Shown piece by piece: positions 1-5,703 of a stretch of 7,425 bases of DNA; position 1 is the stretch's first letter; each line of letters starts with the position of its first letter. The notes under the pieces are model-generated. The model had not been told where the DNA came from, searched no databases, and saw only the letters and a list, made by a program, of their open reading frames with translations. This DNA comes from Rudanella sp. (GTDB lineage Bacteria > Bacteroidota > Bacteroidia > Cytophagales > Spirosomataceae). The stretch lies in assembly GCA_026785985.1 (NCBI GenBank), contig JAJAYX010000511.1, forward strand, positions 1 through 7,425, in the 5' to 3' direction. The position numbers and the translations under genes are program-made.

Positions 1-2
1 CC

Positions 3-51
3 TGTTGGCTGTTCGTTGTTGGCTGTTCGTTGTTGACTGCTCACTGTTTGA
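3..51. repeat. Short tandem heptamer array (TGTTNNN units; 14-bp dimer)
   Basis: The 14-mer TGTTGGCTGTTCGT occurs twice perfectly at 3-16 and 17-30. It is followed by a degenerate third copy (TGTTGACTGCTCAC, 31-44) and a last half-unit TGTTTGA (45-51). Read as heptamers, this is seven consecutive units that nearly all begin TGTT. The array crosses the stop codon (41-43) of the minus-strand peptidase gene and supplies its last codons. It may continue left of the window. I see no hairpin in it that would act as a terminator. Low-complexity heptamer arrays like this occur between genes in several bacterial lineages; no function can be read from the sequence. Confidence 0.7.
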
Positions 52-1678
52 GTGCCATCTTCACCGCTGCTGCCGCATTCACGATGCCGCCCGATACACT
101 GAGGGTATTGAAAGGCACACGCTGTTTGGAGGCCGGTCGAATAACCGTCAGTTCAGGTTTATAGGCACTCTTCATCAAAATATCTTTCACCTGAACCGCC
201 GTGAGGCTTGGGAAGTAGGAGCGGAGCAGGGCCGCCACACCCGCCACGCAGGGAGCCGCCATGCTCGTGCCGGTGAAGGCCGCATAATTATTGCGCGGAA
301 TGGTTGACTCAATATCGGTGCCGGGCGCGAATAGGTCAACGGTTCTGACTCCATAGTTTGAAGAGGCAGCGGGCAGGTTTTCGTTTAGGCGGGCGGTTGA
401 GTTACCCACCGTCATGAAGTTGCGGGCCGTGCTGCCGTCTTCGTATTCAGGGCGGGGATACGCCGGAATCGAGTCGTAGTTCTCGGCGTTGTTGCCCGAA
501 GCGTGAACAATGAGCACGTCGCGCTCTTCGGCGTAACGGATGGCGGCATCCACCTGGGGTTTGTAGGGCGAAAACCGCTTACCAAAGCTCATGTTAATCA
601 CTTTGGCCCCGTTGTCAACGGCATAACGGATGCCATTGGCCACGTCTTTGTCGCGTTCGTCGCCATTGGATGGCACCACAGCCACGGTCATAATCCGAAC
701 ATTATCGGCGATGCCATCGGTACCAAGGCTATTACTGCGTTTGGCGCCCACAATGCCGGCCACGTGGGTGCCGTGCATGGCCAGCTCCTCCGAATCACCC
801 AGATTAAGTTTTGGACTGCCATAGTAGCGTTCGTTCGGGTCGGCGGGGTTGTCGCCCACCGCTTTACGACCCTGAATATTCGGGTTAAACGACTTGGCTG
901 TTTCAGCCAGAAGAGCCTCTTTCAGGCGCGGATAGGCCCGTTCCAGCAAGCGAAACATACTATCGAACGAGCGAAACTGCTCTGTGAACACCTCGCCCAG
1001 CACAAGCCGCACTGCCGATGCCGTTGAATCGGCACCCGGTTTGAGGTTGTTGATGCTGCCAATTTCAAAGGGTTTACCGTCTAACTGAGGTTTCAGGAAG
1101 TTGAGTGCCGCAAAGAATTTTGACGAATCGGAGATAGCCAACCGCTTGGCTTCGTTAGTTTGGTAGCCTTTCAGAAAACGGACTTTGGCTTTCTGAAACA
1201 TGGCATACTCTTCGACCTCGCGCCCTTTTAGTTTTTTAGGGTCGGTTTTGTCGTATTTATCTTTCCAGAGTACATAAATCTGGGTTACTTCCTCCTGGTC
1301 GGTGTCATAGGTCGTGCCGTCTTTGGCGCCCATAAAATTCCAGCCGGTCAGGTCGTCGGTGTACCCGTTTTTGTCGTCGTCGGCGTTATTGTCGGGAGTC
1401 TCTTTGGGGTTTTTCCAAATGATATCTTTGAGGTCTTCGTGTTCAATATCAACGCCGGAGTCGATGATACCCACCACCACAGGCTGTGAACTGCGGCCTT
1501 TAAGCAGTTCATAGGCCTGATTAAGACTGATGCCTGCAATAGAATCCTTAAGCGGGTCGAGGTGCGACCAATTTTTAGGAAGTGGCCGCAGCGGGCCGCT
1601 GGGGCCGGGTTGGGCGTGGAGAGATAGATTGACTGAGAGGGCAAGGGCCGTCAGCAGAATGGAGTTGCGAAGCGTCAT
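41..1678 (-). CDS. Secreted S8 (subtilisin-family) serine peptidase with a long Asp-His insertion
   Basis: This is a 545-residue serine endopeptidase of the subtilisin clan. Residues 1-22 form a Sec signal peptide (hydrophobic ILLTALALSVNLSL, likely cleavage after HA). The catalytic triad is complete: Asp73 in IIDSGVD, His302 in HGTHVAG and Ser472 in GTSMAAP, with oxyanion Asn396 in ASGNN. About 229 residues separate Asp73 from His302, against roughly 30 in classical subtilisins. The insertion starts with an acidic NNADDDKNGYTDD segment followed by GWNF, which recurs in many bacterial subtilases and may bind calcium, and then becomes charged and largely helical in appearance. There is no obvious I9 prodomain and no C-terminal type IX secretion domain, since the protein ends soon after the catalytic domain. 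A periplasmic or simply exported enzyme is therefore likely. The start at 1678 is supported by the signal peptide beginning there and by a candidate promoter just upstream. Substrate is unknown. Confidence 0.93.
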   Translation of the reverse strand: MTLRNSILLTALALSVNLSLHAQPGPSGPLRPLPKNWSHLDPLKDSIAGISLNQAYELLKGRSSQPVVVGIIDSGVDIEHEDLKDIIWKNPKETPDNNADDDKNGYTDDLTGWNFMGAKDGTTYDTDQEEVTQIYVLWKDKYDKTDPKKLKGREVEEYAMFQKAKVRFLKGYQTNEAKRLAISDSSKFFAALNFLKPQLDGKPFEIGSINNLKPGADSTASAVRLVLGEVFTEQFRSFDSMFRLLERAYPRLKEALLAETAKSFNPNIQGRKAVGDNPADPNERYYGSPKLNLGDSEELAMHGTHVAGIVGAKRSNSLGTDGIADNVRIMTVAVVPSNGDERDKDVANGIRYAVDNGAKVINMSFGKRFSPYKPQVDAAIRYAEERDVLIVHASGNNAENYDSIPAYPRPEYEDGSTARNFMTVGNSTARLNENLPAASSNYGVRTVDLFAPGTDIESTIPRNNYAAFTGTSMAAPCVAGVAALLRSYFPSLTAVQVKDILMKSAYKPELTVIRPASKQRVPFNTLSVSGGIVNAAAAVKMALKQ

Positions 1679-1696
1679 AAACCGATTTTATCCGTG

Positions 1697-1704
1697 TATA
1701 TTTC
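1697..1704 (+). promoter_or_regulatory. Possible -7 element for the TSUP transporter gene
   Basis: TATATTTC matches seven of eight positions of the Bacteroidota -7 consensus TAnnTTTG and lies 49 bases before the transporter ATG. No TTG is found at a suitable distance upstream, so this is a weak call. It sits directly against the opposite-strand candidate element at 1705-1712. Confidence 0.2.
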
Positions 1705-1712
1705 CAAAATTA
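1705..1712 (-). promoter_or_regulatory. Candidate -7 promoter element of the secreted S8 peptidase gene
   Basis: On the minus strand this reads TAATTTTG, an exact match to the Bacteroidota consensus TAnnTTTG. It would place the transcription start roughly 20 bases before the ATG at 1678. The -33 region is only T-rich (CTTTTTC) with no clear TTG. The element falls in the 75-bp divergent intergenic region. Confidence 0.42.
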
Positions 1713-1753
1713 ACGAAAAATAAGCCTGAAAAAGTGCCGTAACCAGTTAACCC

Positions 1754-2482
1754 ATGATTGACTCTCTTCCTTTTCTTCTCTGTCTGTTTGTGGTTGGGTT
1801 CCTGTATGCCTCGGTGGGGCATGGCGGGGCCAGTGGTTATCTGGCCACGATGGTGCTGTTTGGCGTGGCCCCCGCGCTCATGAAACCCTCGGCCCTGTTG
1901 CTCAACCTGTTCGTCTCGACGGTTTCGTTTATCCAGTTTTACCGGGCGGGGCATTTTCGCTGGAATCAGTTCTGGCCGTTCGCGCTGGCGAGTGTGCCCA
2001 TGGCGTTCGTCGGGGTCAAAATCCCCCTTAATGACGTGCTTTACAAACAACTGCTGGCGGCTTGCCTGTTTTTAGCCGTTGTCCGGTTAATCCTGACCGT
2101 TCGCCAAACCGAAACCGAACCGCACCCGATTCCGCTCTGGGCGGGCCTGAGTTCGGGGGGCGTTATTGGCCTGTTGTCGGGGATGCTGGGTATCGGTGGG
2201 GGCATTATTTTGAGTCCGCTCATGCTGCTGTTTCACTGGGGTCGCCTGAAAGAAGTAGCGGCTGTTTCGGCCCTGTTCATCTTCGTAAATTCACTTTCCG
2301 GGCTGTTCGGCCTCGTCAGCAAAGGCTACTCTCCCGACCCATCAGTCTGGACTTGGATCAGTGTAGCCTTCGCCGGGGGCTTGCTGGGCGGCTACTTCGG
2401 TAGCCACCGGTTTTCGGTGCCGGTGCTGCGCTACGTGTTGGCTCTGGGGCTGGTCATCGCCGGGGTGAAGTTGTTGCTGTAA
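1754..2482 (+). CDS. TSUP (TauE/SafE-type) membrane transporter
   Basis: This is a 242-residue integral inner-membrane protein of the TSUP (PF01925, sulfite exporter TauE/SafE-like) family. Family members move sulfur-containing or small organic anions across the cytoplasmic membrane; which substrate applies here cannot be read. About seven to eight hydrophobic segments are visible, roughly at residues 5-20, 33-55, 71-90, 97-115, 127-158, 167-190, 198-216 and 224-242. The family's internal duplication is seen as glycine-rich motifs in each half: GHGGASGYLA (22-31) and GMLGIGGGIILSPLML (143-158). The length is typical. The ATG at 1754 starts the first membrane segment almost at once and no in-frame start lies close upstream. 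No Shine-Dalgarno sequence is seen, as is common in Bacteroidota. It is transcribed divergently from the secreted peptidase. A separate promoter candidate precedes the next gene, so it is probably not part of the downstream cassette. Confidence 0.92.
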   Translation: MIDSLPFLLCLFVVGFLYASVGHGGASGYLATMVLFGVAPALMKPSALLLNLFVSTVSFIQFYRAGHFRWNQFWPFALASVPMAFVGVKIPLNDVLYKQLLAACLFLAVVRLILTVRQTETEPHPIPLWAGLSSGGVIGLLSGMLGIGGGIILSPLMLLFHWGRLKEVAAVSALFIFVNSLSGLFGLVSKGYSPDPSVWTWISVAFAGGLLGGYFGSHRFSVPVLRYVLALGLVIAGVKLLL

Positions 2483-2507
2483 GGTGATTTGACCTTTAAT
2501 ACGTTTG
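2474..2507 (+). promoter_or_regulatory. Candidate promoter of the prodomain/S8/ATP-grasp cassette
   Basis: TACGTTTG at 2500-2507 is an exact match to the Bacteroidota -7 consensus TAnnTTTG. A TTG at 2474-2476 lies 23 bases upstream, at the outer limit of accepted -33 spacing, and falls in the last codons of the transporter gene. Transcription would begin near 2513, about 50 bases before the ATG at 2562. This makes the in-frame TTG at 2505 very unlikely as a start, because it lies inside the promoter. Confidence 0.45.
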
Positions 2508-2561
2508 CGGGTGTTCCCAAACAGACGACTAACAGTTTGTACGATAAACCATCAGACAGGC

Positions 2562-2858
2562 ATGATCCAGGTAATACTTTCGCTCGAATTAGCTCGATTG
2601 CTCCATCAATACGGCAGCTTTGAACAAATACCGACAACAACCTCATTACCGTTTAATAAATGGCTCCCCTTCCTAAAACGCACTCACAGCACCCTGCAGC
2701 CCACTTTTCCGAATGTTTCGGACGAAGGGCTGTTACCCTTTTTCAGGCTCGTTGCGACTAAAGAGATACCCGACACCGCCCTACCACAGTTGCTAACACT
2801 GCCGGGGGTTGAGGGGGCTTATGGCAAGCCGGACGATGAGCCGCCCGGATTGCCGTAA
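2562..2858 (+). CDS. Small protein resembling a free-standing subtilase prodomain (putative inhibitor or chaperone)
   Basis: This is a 98-residue protein with no signal peptide or membrane segment. By eye, its second half resembles the N-terminal prodomain of the S8 peptidase encoded 32 nt downstream. STLQPTF (43-49) pairs with ATLHPVF (57-63). The FFRLVA stretch (60-65) pairs with FYKVDA (90-95). GVEGAYGKPDDEPP (82-95) pairs with GVVEAAYVKPPAEPP (112-126). The small protein ends exactly where the peptidase's prodomain gives way to a linker. Prodomains of subtilases (I9-type) fold the enzyme and then inhibit it through their C-terminal strand, and stand-alone propeptide-like inhibitors are known. 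A trans-acting inhibitor or folding helper is thus the leading inference. I chose ATG 2562 over an in-frame TTG at 2505, which lies within a promoter and adds an unconvincing 19-residue leader. A graspetide-type precursor peptide is a less likely alternative, raised by the ATP-grasp genes downstream. Confidence 0.75.
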   Translation: MIQVILSLELARLLHQYGSFEQIPTTTSLPFNKWLPFLKRTHSTLQPTFPNVSDEGLLPFFRLVATKEIPDTALPQLLTLPGVEGAYGKPDDEPPGLP

Positions 2859-2882
2859 GGTTATGTGTTTAATCATAACTTT
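2857..2882 (+). promoter_or_regulatory. Intercistronic hairpin between the small protein and the S8 peptidase genes
   Basis: AAGGTTATG (2857-2865) pairs with CATAACTTT (2874-2882) around an 8-base loop, giving nine pairs, one of them G-U. The stem starts within the stop codon of the small gene and ends eight bases before the ATG of the peptidase gene. It is AT-rich and followed by only a short T run, so a strong terminator is unlikely. It could act as a partial attenuator or an mRNA processing or stability element, setting the ratio of the two products. No homologue comparison was possible. Confidence 0.4.
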
Positions 2883-2890
2883 CTCTTCCA

Positions 2891-4930
2891 ATGGCAAAAT
2901 CCGCCAAACCCAAACTAACCGCTTCGATGCCGTCGGCCCCGTCCGAACTGATCGTTGTGGTCAATCCCAATGCCGGTATTCGGGCCGAGACCGAATCGGT
3001 TGCCTCCGTAACGGGCAGTGATGTCTCATCGCTGAACACACTTCTAAACCAATACGGGGCCACGCTACACCCTGTTTTTGGGAGCGAAAACCGCGTGAGC
3101 CGAATGGCGGCCCCTACGCTGGAAGCTATGGAAGAGGCACGCATCAATGTGTCAACATTCTATAAAGTTGATGCCAACGAAACCGCCAATTTACAGGAAC
3201 TGGCTACTGCATTGCTCAACGAGGGCGTTGTGGAAGCCGCCTATGTGAAACCCCCGGCAGAACCGCCTGTTATGCTTGACCAGATGGATGCCGCACCCGA
3301 TGGGGGTGAGGCTCCTCCGGCTACACCTGATTTTAGAACACGTCAGCTTTATTTAGACCCCGCACCGGGCGGAATCGACGCTCGTTACGCCTGGACATTA
3401 TCGGGTGGAAAGGGAAACGGAACCCGCATTATCGACATTGAGGGCGCGTGGCGATTTACCCACGAAGACCTGATTAACAATCAGGGTGGGGTTATCGGTG
3501 GTACTCAATCGGCGGATATGGTCTGGATAAACCACGGAACGGCCGTTGTGGGCGTTTTTGGGGGCGACGAAAACGCATTCGGTATTACGGGGATTTGCCC
3601 GAACGCCAACACCCGCGCTATCTCCATTTTCGGACCAGGCATGGGTTCGTCGGTAGCGATTCGGCAGGCCGCCGATGCGTTGAGCGCGGGCGATATTATG
3701 TTGCTCGAATTGCACCGCCCCGGCCCTCGCTTCAACTTTACGTCACCGAGCGGACAAGCTGGTTTTATTGCCATTGAGTGGTGGCCCGATGATTTTGCCG
3801 CCATTCTGTATGCCCGCTCACGGGGGGTGATTGTGGTGGAAGCTGCCGGAAATGGGTCTGAGAACCTCAACGACGCGCTTTACAATACTCGACCAGCCGG
3901 TTTTCCGGCTTCGTGGCGCAATCCATTCAACATGGGCAACCCGCAATCGGGGGCCATCGTGGTGGGTGCTGGTGCACCGCCACCGGGTACGCACGGCCAA
4001 AACCACGGCCCCGACCGCTCGCGGCTGGGTTTCTCGAACCACGGTCTCCGGGTGGATGTACAGGGCTGGGGTCGTGAAGTAACTACTGCCGGTTACGGTG
4101 TTTTGCAGGGAGGAGCCAATCAGGACATTTGGTACACCGATACATTCAGCGGAACGTCGAGCGCGTCGCCCATTGTGGTGGGCGCATTGGGTTGCATTCA
4201 AGGCCGGTTGCGGTCGCGGAGCCAACCCCTGCTGACCCCCGCAACGGCAGTGAATCTGCTCCGCACAACCGGCTCTCCTCAACAGGCCGGGCCGGGCGCA
4301 CCTGTCAGTCAGCGCATTGGCAACCGCCCCAATTTGCGGCAGGCACTCACCAATCTCGGCGTGGGCAAAGCTGTCGTGAAAGAAATGATTAAGGAGGGCA
4401 AGGAGTTCGTGAAGGACGGGATGAAAGACATCATCAAGGATGGTATCAAAGATGGTATCAAGGATAAAGAGTTCGTTAAAGAAGGCGGCAAAGATAAGAT
4501 TGAGATCAAGGAGTTCAAGGACAAAGAAATTAAGGAGTTCAAGGAAGTCAAGGAGTTCGAGAAGCAATTGGAAAAACAGATTCTGGAGAAGGTTAAAGAC
4601 ATTCGTGAGGGGATCGACATTATCCGCCCCGACGACCGCATTCTCCAGCAAAACCAACTGATTCAGCAGGGCCAATTACTACAACAGCAGGGTGGGGGCC
4701 AACCCACTAATGCTGACCCCGGCAGCACCGACGACCGGCTGGGTCGATTGGAGCAGATGATGGGTGAGCTGATGCACTTTATCAGTCCGCAAAACCGCCC
4801 CGACGTGGCAGGAGCCATGTTTGCACAAGACCCCGCTACGCAACAGCTTCAGGAGCAACTCCAGAAGAACGCTTCCGATGCGAAGCAGATGAAAGACAGC
4901 AAAGACCTTGAAAAAACCCGCGAACTGTAG
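2891..4930 (+). CDS. Cytoplasmic-type S8 (subtilisin-family) peptidase with N-terminal prodomain and Lys/Glu-repeat C-terminal tail
   Basis: This is a 679-residue serine peptidase with no signal peptide (it begins MAKSAKPKLT). Residues 18-128 form a prodomain-like region related to the small protein encoded just upstream. A Pro/Gly/Ala-rich linker follows (about 129-148). The catalytic domain (about 150-485) holds Asp182 in IIDIEGAW, His215 in NHGTAVVGV, oxyanion Asn321 in EAAGN and Ser423 in GTSSASP; the Asp-His spacing of 33 is normal. The IEGAW and HGTAVVG variants mark a divergent subtilase subgroup. The tail (about 491-679) first has a Lys/Glu/Asp repeat helix (to about 570), then a Gln-rich stretch (585-600), then two short helical charged segments. 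Length greatly exceeds a minimal subtilase because of prodomain and tail. It follows the small gene by 32 nt and precedes the first ATP-grasp-like gene by 5 nt, so cotranscription is likely. An intracellular, tightly controlled protease is inferred; the substrate is unknown. Confidence 0.93.
   Translation: MAKSAKPKLTASMPSAPSELIVVVNPNAGIRAETESVASVTGSDVSSLNTLLNQYGATLHPVFGSENRVSRMAAPTLEAMEEARINVSTFYKVDANETANLQELATALLNEGVVEAAYVKPPAEPPVMLDQMDAAPDGGEAPPATPDFRTRQLYLDPAPGGIDARYAWTLSGGKGNGTRIIDIEGAWRFTHEDLINNQGGVIGGTQSADMVWINHGTAVVGVFGGDENAFGITGICPNANTRAISIFGPGMGSSVAIRQAADALSAGDIMLLELHRPGPRFNFTSPSGQAGFIAIEWWPDDFAAILYARSRGVIVVEAAGNGSENLNDALYNTRPAGFPASWRNPFNMGNPQSGAIVVGAGAPPPGTHGQNHGPDRSRLGFSNHGLRVDVQGWGREVTTAGYGVLQGGANQDIWYTDTFSGTSSASPIVVGALGCIQGRLRSRSQPLLTPATAVNLLRTTGSPQQAGPGAPVSQRIGNRPNLRQALTNLGVGKAVVKEMIKEGKEFVKDGMKDIIKDGIKDGIKDKEFVKEGGKDKIEIKEFKDKEIKEFKEVKEFEKQLEKQILEKVKDIREGIDIIRPDDRILQQNQLIQQGQLLQQQGGGQPTNADPGSTDDRLGRLEQMMGELMHFISPQNRPDVAGAMFAQDPATQQLQEQLQKNASDAKQMKDSKDLEKTREL
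4379..4600 (+). repeat. Coding repeat region: Lys/Glu/Asp-rich helix of the S8 peptidase tail
   Basis: Residues 497-570 are built from short degenerate units such as KDGI, KEF and KDKE, for example KEFKDKEIKEFKEVKEFEK near residues 540-558. The DNA is repeated too: AAGGAGTTCAAGGA occurs twice about 24 bases apart (near 4509 and 4533), with a shortened copy near 4550, and ATGGTATCAAAG-like units recur near 4440-4460. This suggests growth by slippage or unit duplication. A long charged helix or coiled coil is likely. Alternating Lys and Glu/Asp would also offer many donors and acceptors for an isopeptide-forming ligase, which is inference only. Confidence 0.75.
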
Positions 4931-4935
4931 CAACC

Positions 4936-5703
4936 ATGTTTTGGATGCTCCTTCATGCCGACGATGCGCCCGGAATCTGGCTGTATCGTCGGCTTCGCCA
5001 ACAGGGCGTTGTAGTTGAGTTGGTAACGGTTGAGGAATGGTTTTGTAATGGGGCGTTTACGCTCACGATGGACGAAACCACTGACGAAACACACCTTCGG
5101 TTGCAGGACGGGCGGGATTGGAATCTGGAGCAAACGCGGGCGGTTATGGCCCGCGTTTGCTCGATGCCCGCCGTTGCCTGGCAGCTTTTTGCCGAATCCG
5201 AAAAAGACTATGTAGCTCAGGAATGGCAAGCTATTTTCATGGCCTGGGCCGATCTGATGCCGATGTTGTTCAACCAGCCTACGCCAATGGGCCTGAGCGG
5301 ACGCACCCGGAGTACGGGCGAATGGGGTCAGTTGGCCGATTCGGTGGGGTTTGATACCGGGCCTTTTTTCTATGATAGTGCGGTTGGTATCATCGCTCAA
5401 CCGGATTTACACCATGCCCAACGCGTTGATTTACTGGTTTATCGGGGGCGGTGTTATGGCTGTTTGGGTAACTTGCCCGAAGCGGTTGAGGAGATGGCCT
5501 GTGCGTTGCAGGCTGCCAGTGGTGAGCAACTGATTGGCGTGTCGCTGGCAATGTCGGCAACGGGTTTTGTGTTTATAGGAGCCTCTACTCATCCTGATTT
5601 GCGGTTGGGGGGCGATGAGTTTGTTGAGGCTATTTTAACTGATTTATACGATGGTACTGCTCTGCGGAGTTCCGAACGACTCGCCCCTGCAATTGCTTAT
5701 TGA
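4936..5703 (+). CDS. Degenerate ATP-grasp-fold protein, probably a non-catalytic partner
   Basis: This is a 255-residue protein with no signal peptide. It resembles the complete ATP-grasp enzyme encoded next to it. The N-terminus (MFWMLLHADDAPGIWLYRRL) looks like a Rossmann-like pre-ATP-grasp domain. LFNQPTPM (111-118) matches VLNQGYAM (112-119) of the neighbour. The RVDLLVYRGRCYG stretch (163-175) matches its RVHVVGERVFAH. LPEAVEEMACAL (180-191) matches LPASIADRCIRL. The C-terminal strand pair GVSL...FVFIGASTHP (201-220) matches GIDL...YYCFEVNPSP. At the metal/ATP sites the Asp, Glu and Asn of the neighbour are replaced by Ser203, Gly215 and Ser217. About 45 residues of the central nucleotide-binding subdomain are missing. 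It is therefore probably catalytically dead and may act as a scaffold, substrate-recognition or regulatory subunit. It starts 5 nt after the peptidase gene, and its 3' end overlaps the next gene by 53 nt. The homology was judged by eye; that it is a protein-coding gene is much surer than its role. Confidence 0.82.
   Translation: MFWMLLHADDAPGIWLYRRLRQQGVVVELVTVEEWFCNGAFTLTMDETTDETHLRLQDGRDWNLEQTRAVMARVCSMPAVAWQLFAESEKDYVAQEWQAIFMAWADLMPMLFNQPTPMGLSGRTRSTGEWGQLADSVGFDTGPFFYDSAVGIIAQPDLHHAQRVDLLVYRGRCYGCLGNLPEAVEEMACALQAASGEQLIGVSLAMSATGFVFIGASTHPDLRLGGDEFVEAILTDLYDGTALRSSERLAPAIAY

Noticed and set aside
41..130. Type IX secretion C-terminal domain on the secreted peptidase
   Set aside because: The protein stops shortly after the catalytic Ser region; there is no extra 70-100-residue beta domain.
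503..1027. Plus-strand open frame inside the secreted S8 peptidase gene
   Set aside because: It is opposite a gene with a full catalytic triad and has no recognisable domain of its own.
2481..2496. Terminator after the TSUP gene
   Set aside because: AAGGT/ACCTT gives only five pairs around a six-base loop with no T run.
2505..2561. Upstream TTG start for the small prodomain-like protein
   Set aside because: The TTG lies inside an exact -7 promoter match (2500-2507), and the added 19 residues look like translated leader rather than protein.
2562..2858. Small protein as a graspetide (microviridin-type) precursor
   Set aside because: It has Thr-rich and Asp/Glu-rich patches and ATP-grasp neighbours, but the ordered matches to the adjacent protease's prodomain explain it better and no repeated core motif is seen. 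Kept only as an alternative.
3818..4675. Long open frame (285 codons) on the minus strand inside the S8 peptidase gene
   Set aside because: It is antisense to a gene with a complete catalytic triad. Its Leu/Phe/Asn-rich part is the mirror of the Lys/Glu repeats, whose codons give few reverse-strand stops.
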